DNA of 64,000 bases from an uncultured Tateyamaria sp. (GCF_947487805.1 NZ_CANKXW010000003.1:124001-188000); one strand, 5' to 3'. Counted from the stretch's first letter, positions 1 to 8,891 are shown. Numbers and translations: made by a program. The notes: generated by a model from the letters alone, not told the origin.

Positions 1-963
1 CCACTTCTTGGAATCGTTTTCCGTCCGATAGGTGAATTCACCCGCCATGAACGCCTGAAACGCGGCCTCGGCGTCGCCGAAATATTCAATCCGGATGGTG
101 TCGAAATTGTTGCGCCCGACGTTGAACGGCAGGTCCTTGGCCCAGTAATCAGGGTTCCGCTTGTACACGATCCGGCGGTTCACATCGACCGTGTCGACCA
201 CGTAAGGCCCTGAACCGGGGGAGATCTCGAGCCGGGATTCGTCCAGCCCCGCGCCGGTTTCCTCGTACCACTTCTTGGACCATGCAGGCACGAATCCAAC
301 CTGATCGATCAGGCTGCGCCGCGAAATTCCTTCGGTGAAATAGAACTTGATCGCGTGATCGTTCAGCACCTCGACCTTGGGGATGCGCTTGCGCACCGCA
401 TCCGCATAGGATTTCAGCCCCTCGTCCAAAAGCAGGTTGTGCGAAAATGCGATGTCATGCGCCGTCACGGGCGAACCATCGGAAAACCGCGCCTCGGGCC
501 GCATGTGGAAAATGACCCAGTTCTTGCCCTCGTCATATTCGATCCGCTCTGCCAGCAGGCCGTAATATTCGCCGTACACATCCGCCGGTGCCGCGGTGCT
601 GTTGATACCCTCGCCCAGCAGGCTTTCGTAGATCGACGACGACAGCGCCCCGGCGCGGCCCTTGCGCGTATAGGGGTGCATCGAATCAAATGTGCCCACC
701 GTGCCCAGCGAAATCTCGCCCCCTTTGGGCGCATTCGGGTTCACATAGTCGAAATGCGGATAATCCTCCGGGTATTTCAGATCGCCGTAAAACGAGAACC
801 CGTGGGACGAGATGATCTTTTCATGCTCGGCCGCCCGCGCGACACCGGCAAGGGCAAGCGTGACGATGAGACCCAGGACACCCAGCGCCGACCAGACCAG
901 ATAACGGTTGCGGGCGGCAATCACACGCGCTTCGGCTTGGTTCCTGTTTCGGGTATTGCCCAT
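1..963 (-). CDS. ABC transporter periplasmic oligopeptide-type binding protein (SBP family 5, YejA-like), C-terminus outside window
   Basis: Solute-binding protein of a peptide/oligopeptide ABC importer, exported to the periplasm. Only the first 321 residues lie in the window. The ATG at 963 follows an AGGAGG box at 8 nt. The N-terminus has an Arg/Asn-rich head, a hydrophobic core at about residues 22-42 and a likely signal cleavage after ARA (about 44). The mature part carries family-5 features: NPNAPKGGEISLG, SIYESLL, a FSDGSPVTAHD segment near residue 155, and SGPYVV. The early GFSFYGDLKYP and NPNAPKGG strings point to the YejA branch. Family assignment is firm, but the substrate is inferred and the transporter's other genes would lie beyond base 1. 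Confidence 0.85.
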   Translation of the reverse strand, partial: MGNTRNRNQAEARVIAARNRYLVWSALGVLGLIVTLALAGVARAAEHEKIISSHGFSFYGDLKYPEDYPHFDYVNPNAPKGGEISLGTVGTFDSMHPYTRKGRAGALSSSIYESLLGEGINSTAAPADVYGEYYGLLAERIEYDEGKNWVIFHMRPEARFSDGSPVTAHDIAFSHNLLLDEGLKSYADAVRKRIPKVEVLNDHAIKFYFTEGISRRSLIDQVGFVPAWSKKWYEETGAGLDESRLEISPGSGPYVVDTVDVNRRIVYKRNPDYWAKDLPFNVGRNNFDTIRIEYFGDAEAAFQAFMAGEFTYRTENDSKKW

Positions 964-1098
964 GGCAGATCCTCCTGTGTGGCGTTCGGGGCCGTCTTGT
1001 TGTTGAAAGGTAAGCTAAAGCGCAGGCGCGCCAATAGGCAACTTGAGATTATGTGATCAACCGCTCGTCCTCGTGACCGAACTGTAACATCAGACAGC

Positions 1099-1133
1099 AA
1101 AACGGCCGCGATGCGGGTGCACGCGGCCGTCTT
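1099..1133 (-). terminator. Rho-independent terminator of the cytochrome c gene
   Basis: Perfect 9-bp stem ACGGCCGCG (1102-1110) / CGCGGCCGT (1122-1130) with an 11-nt loop. Read on the minus strand it ends in TTTTG, 20-50 bases past the cytochrome stop at 1155. Confidence 0.8.
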
Positions 1134-1154
1134 TCGTCAGAATTTTCGTCACGA

Positions 1155-1664
1155 TCAGTTGTCGAGGCTGTCCAGATAGGCGATCACGTCCGCCCGGTCC
1201 TCGACCTTGGGCAGGCCGTTGAACGCCATCGACGTGCCCGGCGCCCAGCCTTTGGGGTTCTCGAGGAACGCGTTCAGCGCCTCGGCCGTCCAGTCGCCTT
1301 CGAGGTCGGCCAACGTGCCGGAATAGGACCCATAGCCATCCACGCTGGCAATGTCGCGGCCCACGACACCGTAAAGGTGCGGGCCGGTGCCGTTCGCACC
1401 ATCTTCGACCTTGTGGCAGGCGCTGCACTTGCGGAACACCTTGGCACCGTCGGCCACATCAGCCGAGGCAAGCACAACGGAAAAATCGATCTCGGGCTCC
1501 GGTTCGGCGGTCTCGTCCACGCCGGTGTCAATCACATAGGACTGTTCGCCACCGTGGCCGCCGGCGTGATAAATCTCTTCAGCCGCCCATTTGCCCAGCA
1601 GCAACACCAACAGGGCGCCGCACAGGCTGCTGGCGATTTTGGTAAAGGTCATCGTGTCGAACAT
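1155..1664 (-). CDS. Membrane-anchored class I cytochrome c (CycM / cy-like)
   Basis: Electron carrier of 169 residues held in the cytoplasmic membrane with its heme domain in the periplasm. An uncleaved hydrophobic anchor spans about residues 8-27 and is followed by a His/Gly- and acid-rich linker (30-60). The heme domain has CSACH (C80, C83, H84) and a likely Met ligand in GTSMAF (M146). I start at the ATG at 1664, because the longer frame adds 52 residues of non-anchor sequence into the divergent promoter region. The architecture matches CycM/cytochrome cy, which link the bc1 complex to terminal oxidases. That role is inferred from the family. The gene is divergent from pheA. Confidence 0.85.
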   Translation of the reverse strand: MFDTMTFTKIASSLCGALLVLLLGKWAAEEIYHAGGHGGEQSYVIDTGVDETAEPEPEIDFSVVLASADVADGAKVFRKCSACHKVEDGANGTGPHLYGVVGRDIASVDGYGSYSGTLADLEGDWTAEALNAFLENPKGWAPGTSMAFNGLPKVEDRADVIAYLDSLDN

Positions 1665-1812
1665 GTGGATTCGGTTCCCGTGCCAAAAGTGTTCATGTGT
1701 CCGGCGGGTATCTATTGCTTCCCCTCGGCACTGGCAAGGTATAGATACCGCGACCAATCGCCCTGCCTTGCGCGCAGCGGCACAAACGACGTCTACAGGG
1801 CAGGGCAAGACA

Positions 1813-2637
1813 ATGCGCATCGCGTTTCAAGGGGATCTGGGCGCCTACGGCCACGAGGCCGTGCTCAAGGCGCGCCCCACCGCAACTCCCGTACCTTGCC
1901 ACGCCTTCGAGGATGTGATCGACACAGTGCGCTGCGGGGCCGCCGGCATGGCCATGCTGCCGGTGGAAAACACCACCTACGGGCGCGTGGCCGACATCCA
2001 CCGCCTGCTGCCGCAAAGCGGGCTGCACATCGTGGACGAGGCCTTCGTGCGCGTCCGCATCGCGCTGATGGCAATGCCGGGCCAAACCCTGGACGACATC
2101 CGCCACATCCGCGCCCACCCCGTCCTGATCCCGCAGGCGCGCACCTATCTCGATGCCCACGGCATCACCGCCGAGGCCGCCCCCGACAGCGCCGGTGCCG
2201 CCGCCGCCATCGCCGAGGCCCGTGAAATGGGCGTGGGCGCGCTGGCCTCCGCCGTGGCCGCCGACATCTACGGTCTCACCGTGCTGGCGCGCGACATCGA
2301 GGACCAGGGCCACAACACGACACGCTTTCTGCTGATGTCACCGCAGGCGGACCAATCGGTGCGCGGCGACACCATGATCACCACCTTCGTCTTCGAGGTC
2401 CGCAACATTCCCGCGTCGCTCTACAAGGCCATGGGCGGTTTTGCCACAAACGGCATCAACATGACCAAGCTGGAAAGCTACATGGTCGGCGGCGCCTTCA
2501 CCGCAACCCAGTTCTACGCCGACGTCGAAGGGCACCCGGACGATCCGGCCCTGGCCCGCGCGCTCGAGGAACTGGACTATTTCACCAACCGCCTCGACAT
2601 CCTCGGCGTCTACCCGGCTGCGGCCAAACGCGACTAG
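1813..2637 (+). CDS. pheA: Prephenate dehydratase
   Basis: Converts prephenate to phenylpyruvate in phenylalanine synthesis; cytoplasmic. The 274 residues comprise a PDT domain (about 1-180) with FQGDLGAYGHEA at the start, PVENTTYG (50-57) and the catalytic TTRF motif (169-172). A C-terminal ACT domain (about 190-270) holds the GGFATNGINMTKLESYM effector site, so feedback inhibition by phenylalanine is expected. There is no chorismate mutase domain; this is the monofunctional type. The ATG at 1813 is chosen because similarity begins exactly at MRIAFQG; the frame stays open 222 bases upstream but that part is not family-like. The gene is divergent from the cytochrome c gene. Confidence 0.93.
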   Translation: MRIAFQGDLGAYGHEAVLKARPTATPVPCHAFEDVIDTVRCGAAGMAMLPVENTTYGRVADIHRLLPQSGLHIVDEAFVRVRIALMAMPGQTLDDIRHIRAHPVLIPQARTYLDAHGITAEAAPDSAGAAAAIAEAREMGVGALASAVAADIYGLTVLARDIEDQGHNTTRFLLMSPQADQSVRGDTMITTFVFEVRNIPASLYKAMGGFATNGINMTKLESYMVGGAFTATQFYADVEGHPDDPALARALEELDYFTNRLDILGVYPAAAKRD

Positions 2638-2649
2638 GGGCGCAGCCCG

Positions 2650-2710
2650 GGGTTGGCGGGTGGGCGCCTTTGGTCCGGGCACCGGACCAAACAGAGCACC
2701 CGACAAACCC
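2650..2710. repeat. Intergenic palindromic element, copy 1
   Basis: Imperfect palindrome of about 60 bp between the convergent pheA and SRPBCC genes. The tip is a perfect 10-bp stem TTTGGTCCGG (2669-2678) / CCGGACCAAA (2682-2691). The outer arms GGGTTGGCGGGTG and CACCCGACAAACCC pair imperfectly. The element ends at the TAG stop of the next gene. It matches elements at 26442 and 45306 and may act as a two-way terminator. Confidence 0.75.
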
Positions 2711-3165
2711 TACAACCGGTCCTCAAGCCCCTTGGCATATTCCGCAACACGCAACTTGAACCGCTTGTTCAGGTTGCTCTTGGCCAGTTTCAGCGATTGC
2801 ACCAGCAACCGCGCCGACAGGTTCAACGGGGTGATATCCAGCGCCACGGACATCCGCGTCCGGCTGCGCGACAGCGCCAGCAGGTCAATCGAAAACGCAC
2901 CGTCAATGCCGCTCGACTTCACATCGAACAGCATCTCGTTGGGCACATCGAACTGCGCCAGCGCGATCTTTACCGACCGCTTGCGCCCGCGCATCGAAAA
3001 CCCGGCCTGCCACTCCATGCCCACACCGGGCTGCGTCAACCCGTCCAACCGCTGCACCTCGGCCCCGCGCCGCAACGCCTGCCGCTCAAAGCCTTCAAAA
3101 TCGCACAGTGCCGCGAACACCTGATCAATCGGGGCTGCAATGTCTTCGCGCGCTGAAAACTTCAT
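2710..3165 (-). CDS. SRPBCC-fold (CoxG / polyketide-cyclase-like) protein
   Basis: A 151-residue single-domain protein beginning MKFSAREDIAAPIDQVF, the usual first strand and helix of the START-like SRPBCC fold, with the alternating strand pattern continuing to MSVALDITPLNL and a long C-terminal helix ending YAKGLEDRL. Members bind hydrophobic ligands or take part in carbon monoxide dehydrogenase membrane attachment, but no cox genes are nearby, so no function is assigned. It has no signal peptide. Downstream of nudC by 39 bases on the same strand, it may share its transcript. Confidence 0.75.
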   Translation of the reverse strand: MKFSAREDIAAPIDQVFAALCDFEGFERQALRRGAEVQRLDGLTQPGVGMEWQAGFSMRGRKRSVKIALAQFDVPNEMLFDVKSSGIDGAFSIDLLALSRSRTRMSVALDITPLNLSARLLVQSLKLAKSNLNKRFKLRVAEYAKGLEDRL

Positions 3166-3204
3166 GAAAAATGCCTGTTCTCTCTATTTCTCGCCAGTGT
3201 CGTC

Positions 3205-4173
3205 TCAATCCAGCGTGTCCGCAAGCCAGTTCTCCAGCAAAAAATGCGCAATTGCGCCCTTTCGCGCGGGCAGTATCGTCGGATGATCACCTGCAAAAAT
3301 TTTCATCATCTCCTCCCGCGTGATCCAGATCGCATCCTCGATCTCGGCGGGATCGATCGTGATCTCGCGGCTGGTCGCCACCCCCTCACAGCCAAACATC
3401 AACGACGCGGGAAACGGCCACGGCTGGCTCGACAGATACGACACCTGCCCTACGCGCACCCCCGCCTCCTCGAACACCTCGCGCCGCACCGCGGCCTCCA
3501 ACGTCTCGCCCGGCTCCACGAACCCGGCCAGCAGCGAATACATCCCCTCCGGCCACCCCGGTGACCGTCCCATCAGCACGCTGTTGCCATGGGTGATCAG
3601 CATGATCACAACCGGGTCCGTCCGGGGAAAATGATGCGTGCCGCAGGCCGGACAGGTCCGCTGCCATCCGCCCATGTCGATCTTGGACGCCACACCGCAG
3701 GCGGCACAGAACCCATGGCTCTGATGCCAGCCGAAAATCGCCTTGGCGGTCGCGGCCAGCTCCGCATCCCGTGGCGACAACCACGTCATGACGCGGCGCA
3801 ACTCGGCAAATACCTCGTCCTCGGCAAAACTCGGATGCCGCTGTTCGCTCGGGTCCAGAAACCCGCCCAGCGCCGCCGCATCCAGATCCGCAGGCGTCCA
3901 GCCTGACAGATCATAGGCAAAGCGTGGCGCGCCGTCCTCGCGGCCCAGGAATATCGGCGCCCCACCCGCATCCGCCAGCGCAGGGTGATCCAGCCGAGCC
4001 CGCACCAATTGCGCAGGTCGCGCCCGGTTGATCATCGGCTTGCCGCGCCACAACAGGATGCCGCGTGCCGTAGGATCCGCCAGCGCCCGTGCCAGCCCGT
4101 CTGCGTCCCCGCGCAGCTCCGCCGCACGGTCCAGACCAGACCCGCCGAATGTCACCGTTTCCGCGTGTTTCAT
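3205..4173 (-). CDS. nudC: NAD(+) diphosphatase (NADH pyrophosphatase)
   Basis: Nudix hydrolase of 322 residues that splits NAD(H) to AMP/NMN(H) and, in bacterial NudC, can remove NAD caps from RNA. A zinc ribbon is formed by C156, C159, C174 and C177 (CAAC...CPAC). The Nudix box runs from GFVEPGETLE (217) to EEAGV (239), and SQPWPFPAS (249-257) is the signature separating NudC from other Nudix enzymes. The ATG at 4173 starts MKHAETVTF; a longer frame to 4290 adds an Arg/Trp-rich stretch overlapping the promoter of the divergent phosphoesterase, so I reject it. Confidence 0.93.
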   Translation of the reverse strand: MKHAETVTFGGSGLDRAAELRGDADGLARALADPTARGILLWRGKPMINRARPAQLVRARLDHPALADAGGAPIFLGREDGAPRFAYDLSGWTPADLDAAALGGFLDPSEQRHPSFAEDEVFAELRRVMTWLSPRDAELAATAKAIFGWHQSHGFCAACGVASKIDMGGWQRTCPACGTHHFPRTDPVVIMLITHGNSVLMGRSPGWPEGMYSLLAGFVEPGETLEAAVRREVFEEAGVRVGQVSYLSSQPWPFPASLMFGCEGVATSREITIDPAEIEDAIWITREEMMKIFAGDHPTILPARKGAIAHFLLENWLADTLD

Positions 4174-4344
4174 GCCGCTCCCCTCCGCGCCAAGGCCTGT
4201 GCCGCCGTTTTGCCAAGGCTTGGCACGGCGGGGCACCCGGCGCAATGGCCGCATCCAAAGCTTGCGCGCAACGCCGCGCGGAATTGTCACCGGAGCGCCA
4301 CGGCAGGTCTTGCCTTTGCTCTACTTTAGGGTGCACTTGATGGC

Positions 4345-6174
4345 ATGGGCACAACCAAGATACATGCAGATCTCCGTATTTTGGCCACGTCGGACACGCA
4401 TATGCATCTGACGGGGCAGGATGTGTTGCGCAACACGGTGACGCCCAACCGGGGCTTGGACGTGCTGGCCACGGTGATCTCCGCTGCCCGCCGCGCCGCC
4501 CCCGGCACCTCGATCCTGCTCGACAATGGCGACAGCCTGCAAGGCACGCCGCTGGGCGACGCCTGTGCCGCACCGGGCACGGCAGAGCCGCACCCCTGGC
4601 CTGCGATGGTCAACGCGCTTGGTTACGACGCGATCGGCCTTGGCAATCACGATTTCGATTTCGGCCTCGGCGTTCTGGAACGGATCACGCGGGCCATCAC
4701 GCCACCGGTCCTTTGTGCCAGCCTGATCAAGGGGCGCATCGCAAGCGTGCAGGCCAATACCATACTCGTGCGGTCGGTCGCCTGTTCCGACGGCGTACAC
4801 CGGGATCTGGCGATTGGCATCACCTCCGTCCTGCCGCCGCAAACCGCGATCTGGAACCAGCGCCACCTCGTCGGGCGCGTTGCCTTCGACACCGGGGTCG
4901 ATGCGACCCGGCGCGCGGTGCGGGCGCTGCGCCGCGGCGGCGCGGATCTGGTCATCCTGCTGTGTCACAGCGGGCTCAGCCCCGTACCCGATGGCGAGGG
5001 CGAGAATTTCTCGACCGCCGTGGCCGCACAGGTGCGCGGCATCGACGCCATGGTGCTGGGCCACACCCACCGCCTGTTTCCGGCGGACGATCACGACGGC
5101 GGGCCCCAATGCGATCCGGTCAAAGGCACAGTGCACGGCGTGCCTGCGGTCATGCCCGGCTTTGCCGCCCAGGCGCTCGGCGTGATCGATCTGGGCCTGC
5201 GCTGGAGCGCGTCAAGGGGATGGCGCGTCGGCAAACACGTGGTGGCCCTGCACACACCCGGCAAGCGGCACACGCCCGACCCGCAGATGACCCGCATCGC
5301 AGCCCCTGCCCTCGCCGCCACCCGCGACGCGCTGGATGCGCCACTCGCGCGGACGCAAACAGGCTTCAACAGCTATTTCGACATGCTGCAATCGGGCACG
5401 GCAACCAGCCTCGTGGCCCGCGCCATGCGCCGGGTGATCCGCGACCGCGTCCGCGACACGCCGCTGGCCGGTCTGCCCCTGCTGGCCTCGGTCGCACCCA
5501 TGGCCGTGGGCGGGCGCGCAGGCCCCGACCATTATGTCGACGCCCCCGCAGGCATGATCCGCGAACGCCACGTGTCGATGATGGTGCCCTATCCCAACGT
5601 GGTCTGGGCCGCCGTGATGTCGGGACAGGAACTCTGGGCCTGGGCCGAACGCGCCGCGACCTTCTTTGCGCCCGGCGCGTCAGCCGACGGGCTGCTGGTC
5701 GATCCGGGCGCCCCGTCCTTCAACTTTGACAGCCTGCACGGCCTGCACACGGTGATCGACCCGTTCAAGCCGCCCAAATACAACGTCATGGGCAAGCCCG
5801 TGGCCTCGGACGGCGGGCGCATCGTCTCGCTCAGCCACGCGGGCACGCCCGTTCACCCCGACCACCTGTTCCTTGTCGCCATGACCAGCTATCGCGGCGC
5901 GGGCGGTGGCGCCTTTCCCGGCCTGACGCACGAAACGAACATCGTGCGCACCGATGTCGATCTGGCCCATGCCCTGCGCGACGAGATCACAGGCACCGAC
6001 CTGCCCACGCATCCCGCACCTTCGGTCTGGCAGTTCGTGAACGGGCTCGACGCGTCGGTCCTGATCGAAACCGCCCCTGCGGCGCAGGCGCACCTGAACG
6101 ACATCGCCCGCTTTGCCCCCGAACCTGCGGGCCGGTCCGAGGCCGGGTTCCTCCGCATCCGCGTCACCATCTGA
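4345..6174 (+). CDS. 5'-nucleotidase / 2',3'-cyclic phosphodiesterase family metallophosphoesterase (UshA/CpdB-like)
   Basis: Two-domain phosphoesterase of 609 residues. The N-terminal calcineurin-type metal domain shows SDTHMHL (16-22), NGDSLQG (61-67), GNHDFDFG (100-107), CHSGLS and GHTHRLFP. The C-terminal nucleotide-recognition domain follows from about residue 330. The family releases nucleosides and phosphate from nucleotides in the periplasm. Here no signal peptide is seen: the protein starts MGTTKIHADLRILATSD, straight into the first metal motif, and no alternative upstream start in frame offers one. It is therefore either cytoplasmic or exported by another route. It is divergent from nudC, leaving a 171-base gap. 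Confidence 0.85.
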   Translation: MGTTKIHADLRILATSDTHMHLTGQDVLRNTVTPNRGLDVLATVISAARRAAPGTSILLDNGDSLQGTPLGDACAAPGTAEPHPWPAMVNALGYDAIGLGNHDFDFGLGVLERITRAITPPVLCASLIKGRIASVQANTILVRSVACSDGVHRDLAIGITSVLPPQTAIWNQRHLVGRVAFDTGVDATRRAVRALRRGGADLVILLCHSGLSPVPDGEGENFSTAVAAQVRGIDAMVLGHTHRLFPADDHDGGPQCDPVKGTVHGVPAVMPGFAAQALGVIDLGLRWSASRGWRVGKHVVALHTPGKRHTPDPQMTRIAAPALAATRDALDAPLARTQTGFNSYFDMLQSGTATSLVARAMRRVIRDRVRDTPLAGLPLLASVAPMAVGGRAGPDHYVDAPAGMIRERHVSMMVPYPNVVWAAVMSGQELWAWAERAATFFAPGASADGLLVDPGAPSFNFDSLHGLHTVIDPFKPPKYNVMGKPVASDGGRIVSLSHAGTPVHPDHLFLVAMTSYRGAGGGAFPGLTHETNIVRTDVDLAHALRDEITGTDLPTHPAPSVWQFVNGLDASVLIETAPAAQAHLNDIARFAPEPAGRSEAGFLRIRVTI

Positions 6175-6211
6175 GGCACCTTGCGCTGCGCGGTCAGGGC
6201 GACTATATCAC

Positions 6212-6313
6212 CGGTCGAGAGGTTGGCGCGGGCGAGCGCCTCGCCAACCCGGTCAGATCCGGAAGGAAGCAGCCGTAACGAGCCCCGCTTGGGTCGTTGT
6301 CAATCTCTCACCC
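6212..6313 (+). ncRNA. ffs: Signal recognition particle RNA, small bacterial type (4.5S)
   Basis: The universal SRP core GGTCAGATCCGGAAGGAAGC is at 6251-6270, followed by AGCCGTAACGAG, the conserved apical loop and symmetric loop of helix 8. The ends pair: GAGAGGTTG (6217-6225) with CAATCTCTC (6301-6309). The length of about 100 nt fits the small form with no Alu domain. It lies alone between the phosphoesterase and a convergent hydrolase. The exact ends are estimated from the pairing. Confidence 0.93.
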
Positions 6314-6348
6314 AGCCACACCGCGCATGTCGCGGTGGGCGCATCCTC

Positions 6349-7218
6349 CTACCCCTCGATCAACCGCGGCCAAAGCGCTGCATTGCGCCGCGCAAAGGCG
6401 CCGATATGCCCGATGGACGCCACCCCGTGGTCCTGCGGCGCAATCGTTACATGCTGCGCACCATCACCATAGACATCCGCCAGCCGCTGCACACAGTGCG
6501 GCGGGATCAGGTCGTCATCGGCAAAGGAATACAGGCGCACATCCGCCCGAGACCGCCAGTCCGGCGCAGGCAGGTCCGGCCCGATATCCGCGTCATAGAA
6601 ATCGCGCGACGTACACCACTTGCGCCACTGCCAGAACACGCCCGCCGGCAGATCCTCGCCCAGCCGCAAGGCCTTGCCCGGCAGATAGCCACACAGCGCC
6701 GTGGCCAGTGGCCCCACCGTGAACCAGAAATTCAGCGCAACGGCCCGATACGGCCACGGGTGGTCGGTGTGATGTACCATGCCAGAGGCCACGCCGATCA
6801 CGCGGGCCACGTCCTCCATTTCGGGCTGGTTGGGCAGCACCATCGCGCCCAGCGAATGCCCGACCACCCAGAGCGGCGTACCCGGCAGGGCCGCGCGCAT
6901 CGCCCGCCGTGCGGCCACCTGGTCGCGAATGCCCCAATCGGCCATCGTCGCCCGGACCTTGCGCAGCGGCCCCGCGGTCGACCGCCCCAGCCCGCGATAG
7001 TCATAGGTCAGACAAGCCATGCCGCGCTCCGCCGCAAGCCACCGCGCGAAATGTGCATAGTAGCTCTGTGGCACACCCGTCGCACTGTTCAGCACAACGG
7101 CCGCGAACGGGCGTTGCACGGGCCGGTACATCCGCCCCACCAACTCGGCCCCATCTGCGGACTTGAACGCAAGGGACCGTTCGGAAATGTCCCTCTGAAC
7201 GGGCGATGAATCGAACAT
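6349..7218 (-). CDS. Alpha/beta hydrolase (serine aminopeptidase S33-like)
   Basis: Cytoplasmic esterase/lipase-like hydrolase of 289 residues. It has DYRGLGRS (73-80) and a nucleophile elbow GHSLG (120-124, S122), with a late Asp in FADDDLIPP and a His in the APQDHG segment completing a plausible triad. No signal peptide is present. The gene is divergent from a TetR repressor, and the 90-base gap holds two palindromes centred on TAGACC/GGTCTA, so it is very probably the repressor's main target. The substrate is unknown; an ester-containing toxicant is a guess from the regulatory arrangement only. Confidence 0.8.
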   Translation of the reverse strand: MFDSSPVQRDISERSLAFKSADGAELVGRMYRPVQRPFAAVVLNSATGVPQSYYAHFARWLAAERGMACLTYDYRGLGRSTAGPLRKVRATMADWGIRDQVAARRAMRAALPGTPLWVVGHSLGAMVLPNQPEMEDVARVIGVASGMVHHTDHPWPYRAVALNFWFTVGPLATALCGYLPGKALRLGEDLPAGVFWQWRKWCTSRDFYDADIGPDLPAPDWRSRADVRLYSFADDDLIPPHCVQRLADVYGDGAQHVTIAPQDHGVASIGHIGAFARRNAALWPRLIEG

Positions 7219-7247
7219 GATGTGGCTCCGGCTTGGATCTGATGAAC

Positions 7248-7289
7248 TAGACCGTTTGGTCTAATCAGCACGCTGGACCAATCGGTCTA
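7248..7289. promoter_or_regulatory. Double palindromic operator for the adjacent TetR-family repressor
   Basis: Two inverted repeats lie between the divergent hydrolase and tetR genes: TAGACCGTTTGGTCTA (7248-7263) and TGGACCAATCGGTCTA (7274-7289). Each has TRGACC/GGTCTA arms and a 4-bp spacer, with centres 26 bp apart. This is the usual arrangement for autorepression plus control of the neighbour. Core similarity to LmrA/YxaF-type boxes is from memory. Confidence 0.85.
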
Positions 7290-7308
7290 TTCCTGTCAAG
7301 GTAAATCC

Positions 7309-7869
7309 ATGACGGCACAAACCAACGACAGACCACGCCCCACCAAGGATCGACTGATCCTGTCGGCGGCGACCCTGTTCCGCAAACGCGGCTATCACGG
7401 GGTTGGCATGGCGGACATCCTCGCCGCCGCGCAGGCGCCCAAAGGGTCTCTCTACCATCACTTTCCCAACGGCAAATCCGACCTCGCCATCGCCGCTGCC
7501 ACATGGGCCTCCGATGAAATGCTGCGCCTCATCGCAGCCAGTTTCGACGGCGCCGACACGTTCAGTGACGGGGCGGCCACGCTGTGCCACAAGCTGGCGA
7601 AACTCTTTGACGTGACCGGGTGGGACACCTGCCCCATCGCCGCAACCCTGTTCGAAGGGCCCGACGACATGGGCTTTCGCGACCACGCCGCGCATATCTA
7701 CGAAGGCTGGGTAACCGAGGTCTACGACCATGCCGAACGGCTCGGCCTGTCAGAAACAGACGCCCACGCCAAGGCCGAACACCTCTTTGTCCTGATCGAA
7801 GGCGGCTGGACCCTGTCGCGCGCGCGGCGCAATTCGGACGTGCTGCGCCGCCTGGCCAAGCAGGTCTGA
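7309..7869 (+). CDS. TetR/AcrR-family transcriptional repressor
   Basis: Repressor of 186 residues. The N-terminal HTH (about 13-60) is classic: DRLILSAATLFRKRGYHGVGM followed by the recognition helix region APKGSLYHHFPNGKSDL. The C-terminal ligand domain includes GWDTCPIAATLFEGPDD, the pattern of the LmrA/YxaF-like C-terminal domain. It starts at the ATG at 7309, 20 bases after the nearer of two palindromic operators, so it should repress itself and the divergent alpha/beta hydrolase. The ligand is unknown. Confidence 0.92.
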   Translation: MTAQTNDRPRPTKDRLILSAATLFRKRGYHGVGMADILAAAQAPKGSLYHHFPNGKSDLAIAAATWASDEMLRLIAASFDGADTFSDGAATLCHKLAKLFDVTGWDTCPIAATLFEGPDDMGFRDHAAHIYEGWVTEVYDHAERLGLSETDAHAKAEHLFVLIEGGWTLSRARRNSDVLRRLAKQV

Positions 7870-7876
7870 ACCCGCC

Positions 7877-8713
7877 CTACAACCTGCGCGCCGCGAAGGT
7901 GTCGCAATCGGCAATCATCCCGGAATCATAGCCGCGCTGGAACCACCGCGCCCGCTGGTCGGATGTGCCATGGGTGAACGTGTGCGGCTGCGGCACCCGG
8001 CCCGCCTGCCGTTGCAGATGATCATCCCCGATCATCCGCGCCGCGTTCAACGCCTCTTGCAAGTCGCCCCGCTCCATCAGGTCACCGACATTGCGCGCCC
8101 AGATCCCGGACAGGCAATCGGCCATCAACTCGGACCGCACGGTCAACTGGTTGGCCTCGGTCTGGCTCGCCTGGTTGCGCGCCTGCTGGAGCCTGTTCAG
8201 AATGCCCAGCTCGTTCTGGATATGGTGCGCGACCTCGTGGGCGATCACGTAGGCCGCCGCGAAATCACCACCCGCACCCAGCCGGTCGCGCATCGTGGTG
8301 AAAAACGCCGTGTCGAGATACGCCTTTTCGTCCGCCGGGCAATAGAATGGCCCCGTAGCACCCGACGCCCCGCCGCAGGGGCTGGACGTCACGCCGGAAT
8401 ACAGCACCATGACAGGCGGGTCATAGGGGCGGCCCAACTGCGCGGGAAACTCACGGCTCCACACCGCTTCGGTGGTGGCCAGAACACGCGCGGCAAACTC
8501 GCCCTCGCGCTGGTCGGCCTCGGTGACCGGACGGCTGGCCTGGCTGGGTGCGGATCCGCCTGACAGGAACGGCATCACGTCAATGCCGGTCACCCAGCCG
8601 ATCACGAGAACGATTAATATCCCGCCAATGCCCAGACCGCCCGCCGCTCCGGCGCGCCCCCGGCCCCGGCGGTCTTCGATGTTTCGACTTCTGGTGATCC
8701 CGCGCAGGCGCAT
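7877..8713 (-). CDS. ypfJ: Membrane-anchored neutral zinc metallopeptidase (YpfJ family)
   Basis: A 278-residue protein with the family head MRLRGITRSRNIEDRRG, one membrane segment (about 25-42) and a catalytic domain bearing the zinc motif HEVAHHIQ (HEVAH 159-163). The GGASGATGPFYCPADEKAYLD and RAELMADC-like region are typical of the family, whose substrates are unknown. The start at 8713 gives the family N-terminus; the frame opens 20 residues further upstream without support. It ends 7 bases from the convergent tetR stop. Confidence 0.88.
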   Translation of the reverse strand: MRLRGITRSRNIEDRRGRGRAGAAGGLGIGGILIVLVIGWVTGIDVMPFLSGGSAPSQASRPVTEADQREGEFAARVLATTEAVWSREFPAQLGRPYDPPVMVLYSGVTSSPCGGASGATGPFYCPADEKAYLDTAFFTTMRDRLGAGGDFAAAYVIAHEVAHHIQNELGILNRLQQARNQASQTEANQLTVRSELMADCLSGIWARNVGDLMERGDLQEALNAARMIGDDHLQRQAGRVPQPHTFTHGTSDQRARWFQRGYDSGMIADCDTFAARRL

Positions 8714-8891
8714 GGCGATGTCCTCTCTTTGCCGATCAACGCATAAGCGGCGCGACAGGTTCCTGTCAGCCAAAAACTGCGCCCGCGTGAAAACCCGGCC
8801 CGATATCGCCCCGCGCGCCCAAGGCAGCGGTGGACGCCGCGCGCGCCGCCCCCTAGTGTCGCGTGGTCACTCCGAATCCGCATTGAGGCCC

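Noticed and set aside
8472..8891. Longer dnaX start
   Set aside because: The upstream part is antisense to ypfJ and its promoter; DnaX similarity starts at MSDETQTYQVLARKYRP.
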